DNA of 10,387 nucleotides from Rodentolepis nana (lineage: Eukaryota > Platyhelminthes > Cestoda > Cyclophyllidea > Hymenolepididae). This document shows positions 7,182-10,387 of this stretch, in pieces. Positions within the stretch are counted from its first letter, which is position 1. The number at the start of each line of letters is the position of its first letter. The translations under genes and the position numbers were made by a program. Location: contig UZAE01002082.1 of the NCBI GenBank assembly GCA_900617975.1, positions 1-10,387 on the forward strand. The letters are read 5' to 3'. The notes under the pieces are model-generated. The model saw only the letters and a program-made list of their open reading frames with translations, did not search any database and was not told the DNA's origin.

Positions 7182-7855
7182 GCAAATTAGGGAAGTACAG
7201 CTGAAAATGAGTAATAAAAGTAGCATGAGGATGAGAATGAAGAGTATGAGTAAACTTGTCATTTAGTAATTTGTCAAATTTTTTCGAAAATCACTATCGA
7301 TGACCAATTAACTAGGATGTTTTATTTAAAAATTCCGTTAAACTTGGGCATTCTTGGAAGTAGTGAATCCCTAAAGTGAGTTAAAATCAATTATTGATTT
7401 TTGGATCCTTAACCGCCAACTACGCTGGATCTCAGAACTTGTGGCTTAGGCTAGTACGGTTCGTAGGTAGAAGTAAAGGGGAATTACTTTCCCTAGTATT
7501 TGCCTAGATCTTTATCTAATAACCTTAAATGAAAAATTTTATCACCCTCAGCTAAAATGTCACTTTGATTATGGTCGTAAATGTTGGCCGGCAAATTGCC
7601 GACTGTACCAAGGAGAGTAATTTTACATATAGGAAGTAATAACATCCTAACGCAGCCTTTTTGTTAGCTTGAGGCACCGGAATGGATGAAGAATTGAATA
7701 TCAGTTACTAAGAGTAACCTACACTATTGTATGAAATTGCCGACTAGGCTGATTAAATGAATATAATTTGAGGGGGAGAGAGAAAATTCTGGAAGGCAAT
7801 GCTGTGCTACTGACACCGCAGCGAGCAAGTGTAGTGGTGCGTGCAGATGTCTCTC

Positions 7856-7885
7856 AGCCAATCATTAACTAACAGTCATAGCAAC
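7856..7885. promoter_or_regulatory. CCAAT box with nearby RFX-like half site (weak call)
   Basis: AGCCAATCA (7856-7864) fits the extended NF-Y CCAAT consensus. GTCATAGCAAC (7875-7885) resembles one half of an RFX X-box (RGYAAC side). The two motifs are known to co-occur in animal promoters, and they lie in a slightly more GC-containing patch with a CGCTATAGCG palindrome at 7932-7941. No transcription start or downstream gene is visible, so this is a suggestion only. Confidence 0.15.
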
Positions 7886-8123
7886 GTGGAATAATACTAA
7901 ATGTACTTAATGGCTAATATCTGTGACAGTTCGCTATAGCGGTTGTGTATGCTATTCTCCCCGTACGTTCTGGGCCATCGATACAATTAATGTAGTTTCG
8001 TTAATTTTCGAAGCAACCCTCTAGTGAGGGATTTTACAAGAACGATTGTTAGAATTCGTTTTTATAGTTTCTGCCAATAGTTTCAACTTACAAATTGGAT
8101 ATCGTCTTACGTAAATTTCATTT

Positions 8124-8136
8124 TTTATAGTTAAGT
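8124..8136 (+). repeat. 13-bp target-site duplication, left, of SINE copy C
   Basis: TTTATAGTTAAGT directly abuts copy C and matches TTTATAGTGAAGT at 8463-8475 at 12 of 13 positions. Confidence 0.8.
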
Positions 8137-8462
8137 ATTTATTTATCTCTGATGACAGGCGTTTTGATAGTTACCATTATCAATTTAGCTGACTTTGAGC
8201 TTCACAGAGAGGAGGAGGAACACCAAAGTAACAAAAAGTCGAGAAGGGGGGGGGCCAGAATAATGATTAAAAGATGTGAAAGAGGCAGACACAAAGGGAG
8301 AGAAAAAGGAGAGGTGAGTACTGTGGAAGCAGTGGAATATGACATACTGTCGGATATTGGTAATTTGAAGTTAGAAATCAACTGTCGGTTTGTAGACTTT
8401 TTGCCGTATGAGTATACGTTGCCCAGGGTGCACCACGTAGAGGTAAGTCTATCGCGAACCCC
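8137..8462 (-). mobile_element. SINE-like element, copy C (full length, 326 bp)
   Basis: A complete minus-strand member bounded by a 12/13-matching target-site duplication. On its own strand it begins GGGGTTCGCGATAGACTTAC (8462 downward), with GTGGTGCACCCTGGGC, AACGTAT-ACTC-ATACGGC and CAGTTGATTTCTAACTTC, then a pyrimidine-rich middle with one unit of the segment that is fourfold in copy A, and a tail ending CAGAGATAAATAAAT. Changes from copy B include GTTCGCG for GTGTGCG near the start and a 9-base G run (8246-8254 on the plus strand) where others have a shorter run. The single mismatch in its duplication suggests it is somewhat older than copy B. The plus-strand open frame 8152-8469 is antisense to the element and is not a gene. 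Confidence 0.9.
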
Positions 8463-8475
8463 TTTATAGTGAAGT
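8463..8475 (+). repeat. 13-bp target-site duplication, right, of SINE copy C
   Basis: TTTATAGTGAAGT follows the last C of the element and differs at one base from 8124-8136. The sequence is unrelated to the duplication around copy B, so the repeats come from target DNA and are not part of the element. Confidence 0.8.
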
Positions 8476-10296
8476 AATCAACATATAATCACATAAAGCT
8501 TTCTTAAAAAAATAAAGGTTATTCTAAAAGAACTAGTGCTTTGCTGCTTCATTGTCCTATGAAACTGAAGAAGTTCAATAAATATGAGATTTCAAAACCC
8601 AATTTCTCCATCACTTTGATGTTAAAGCCAATGTTATATTCCAAAGCGAATTTATTACATGAGAAATGTAATATACTTGTCTCTCTTCTACAACAATATA
8701 CCTGGTCATTCAAAGTAGAGTATGTACTCAGAAAAGACACGTTTCTAGGAATTTAAAACAAAAAATTTGGAATTCAAAATAACCTGGTCCTCTGGATTTG
8801 TAAGGTTATTGATAAATGCCTCACTACTGAGGTTTTCAAGGCCATCAAATCATGGCATGGAATTGGCTCAATAGCTCAAATGCTATTAAAGGTGAATGTA
8901 AAGTGGAGTAAAAATTGAATAAATCATGAATTAATTTAATTTTTTTGCTGCCTTCTCATCCGTTTCTTAGACGTTTAACCCCACAAATGTTAATTTGTGT
9001 CTAGTGTAGGTGCTCATTAGAGTGCATCGTAAAACTGTTGTGTGCTCTATTCAAAATCACAAGTTGTTCGACACCAACCAATAGGATTCCGGCAAAAATG
9101 ATACTATTATTTGATAAGCATCTTAGCGTAATTTTCATGTGTCAATTTGAATGTGCTAAGTTATAGCCTAAATTATGAGTAACATAAATACATACCATTA
9201 GCAAAGCGACAAAATACGATTTTCATCCTGTCATGACCTGCTACGGTATTGACATGAAACTAACGTGGCGACCGCACCACGTCGATATCATACTTCCTGT
9301 TCACCTCAAAGCAATGACACATAGTCTAGCCAGATTGACGACCGGTTTAGCCAATACTTCTTATACTGTACGCCTAAACAAGTGTGAATAAATTTAATCT
9401 TTAAGAACCGAGTGCAACTGATGAAAAGCCTGTCAATTGCTTGACAATAGTCTAATGACCCATTAAATGGAGGAGAGCTAATTTTTTTGGGGGTATGATG
9501 ACACGTAACCTTCAAATTTATCAAAGTATTTAAACTTGACAGTAATCACTCCAAGCATCACATAAAAGGAATGCTGTACTTGAACTCATAAGAAAGATCA
9601 CCTTATTTACCATGAAATGCTACATAGATCAGAGCCACCCAATTTTCAAACTTTCAAATCCTCACAGCTTGCCCATACTTCATTCAATATTGTCTTAAGT
9701 AATATATCGAAAGTAGTGGATTTAGACTATATCCCTGTATGTTTTTTTAAGTAGTTTCTCTGATCTGGCTTATCGAGTATTAAGGAATTGGGGTATATAT
9801 GTGAATATATTCCAAAGTAGCTTAAGGTGATACGGTACTGATGGAATTACACAAATTGTAAGAGAATTAAAACTTTTCCTTTAAACAACAAAGATGGAAA
9901 ACGCTTCGCAGCAAAGTTTGATGGCATTTTGGATTTATAAGAGTACCCGAATCAACAGCAGATTGTTGCCTAGGAGTTATTCAATTCTGACTATAAGGGT
10001 TTCATGAACATCTCAATAAATTGAAAGCTGTTTTAAGTTCCTTTGAAGCTGTCAATTTTATGGATATTTTTTTTCTACGTCTATCTTTTAGCCTTTGAGA
10101 TAAATAATTAACTCTATTCCTACACTTCTCATTGGTGTCATATGCTTCTGGAGAGGTGTTTAATTGCCAAAGTTTTATACGGTTCCCGTCTTTTTCATAA
10201 TTCAGATCTTAACAAACTTTTCCAGCCTTTGATTTACTAAACATTTTTACCAGTTACATGTTTGCGCAATTGATTTCATAATGGTAATCACAATAT
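8476..10296. other. AT-rich non-coding stretch, no gene recognised
   Basis: No gene, RNA or repeat family was recognised. Open frames at 8541-8756, 8549-8740 (minus) and 9306-9524 (minus) are 63-72 codons with no recognisable domain, and the first two overlap on opposite strands. No tandem array longer than a few units was seen. Confidence 0.6.
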
Positions 10297-10387
10297 GGGG
10301 TGTGCGATAGACTTACCTCCACGTGGTGCACCCTGGGCAGCGTATAATCATACGGCAAAAAAGTCTATTAACCGGCAGTTGACTTCT
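10297..10387 (+). mobile_element. SINE-like element, copy D (5' head only, cut by window end)
   Basis: The last 91 bases are the head of the family on the plus strand: GGGGTGTGCGATAGACTTAC, CTCCACGTGGTGCACCCTGGG, CAGCGTAT-AATC-ATACGGC, AAAAAAGTCTATTAACCGGC and AGTTGACTTCT. It is very close to copy B over this stretch and retains both arms of the outer head stem (10307-10314 and 10361-10368). The left edge after CACAATAT is taken from the GGGG start seen in A, B and C. The right end and any target-site duplication lie beyond the window. Confidence 0.9.

Larger units (their letters stand above)
4785..8123. other. Long AT-rich non-coding stretch, no gene recognised
   Basis: About 3.3 kb without a recognisable gene. 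Open frames at 4783-4968, 5055-5300 (minus) and 6951-7142 (minus) are 60-80 codons, show no domain and are chance-sized. Local features are the CGGTTCGAACCG palindrome at 4928-4939 followed by a T6 run, a perfect 27-bp hairpin at 7155-7181, a possible decayed SINE tail at 6824-6861, and a slightly less AT-rich patch around 7790-7990 with a CCAAT box. I cannot say whether it is intronic or intergenic. Confidence 0.6.

Noticed and set aside
8541..9524. Short open frames at 8541-8756, 8549-8740 and 9306-9524, and likewise 1382-1564, 4783-4968 and 6951-7142
   Set aside because: All are 60-72 codons, with no domain, no splice or promoter context, and two overlap on opposite strands. They are expected by chance.

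Overview
This window looks like non-coding, transposon-littered DNA from an animal nuclear genome. It is AT-rich throughout. I see no intact protein-coding gene, no convincing tRNA or rRNA, and nothing bacterial such as operons or ribosome-binding sites. What can be supported is interspersed repeats, simple repeats and a decayed retrotransposon end. The retrotransposon relic carries protein modules (EFRLRxGxDC, HLHRLGVYTQ, CPLCNLQEEM, THLIRCPALK) of the kind found at the C-terminus of Jockey-like non-LTR elements, which I associate mainly with arthropods. An arthropod or other invertebrate is therefore the best guess, but the species cannot be fixed from this window. Layout: the window opens inside the tail of a short interspersed element (1-65) and closes inside the head of another copy of the same family (10297-10387). 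Between them are a full copy on the plus strand (about 1604-2060), two full copies on the minus strand (4428-4744 and 8137-8462), a split older tail (4387-4427 and 4745-4784), and a possible very decayed tail near 6824-6861. A 48-bp AC microsatellite lies at 3074-3121. The block 3543-4360 is a relic of a LINE ORF2 C-terminus and 3' end in which successive segments have each been tandemly duplicated in place. The rest (66-1603, 2061-3073, 3122-3542, 4785-8123, 8476-10296) is AT-rich sequence in which I recognise no gene. Main points: (1) The short element is about 317-326 bp, begins GGGGTGTGCGATAGAC and ends in an ATAAATAA-type tail. Two copies have 13-14 bp target-site duplications, so it behaves as a retroposed SINE-like family, although I recognise neither its promoter class nor its family name. 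(2) One copy has inserted, reversed, into the tail of an older relative, with a perfect 14-bp duplication. (3) Its first ~70 bases can fold into a nested stem-loop; the inner stem is identical in all four heads while its 4-nt loop differs in every one. (4) At least four unrelated sequences in this window have been tandemly duplicated with nearly the same period, 38-40 bp: three segments of the LINE relic and the middle of one SINE copy. This shared step length is the most unusual signal here.
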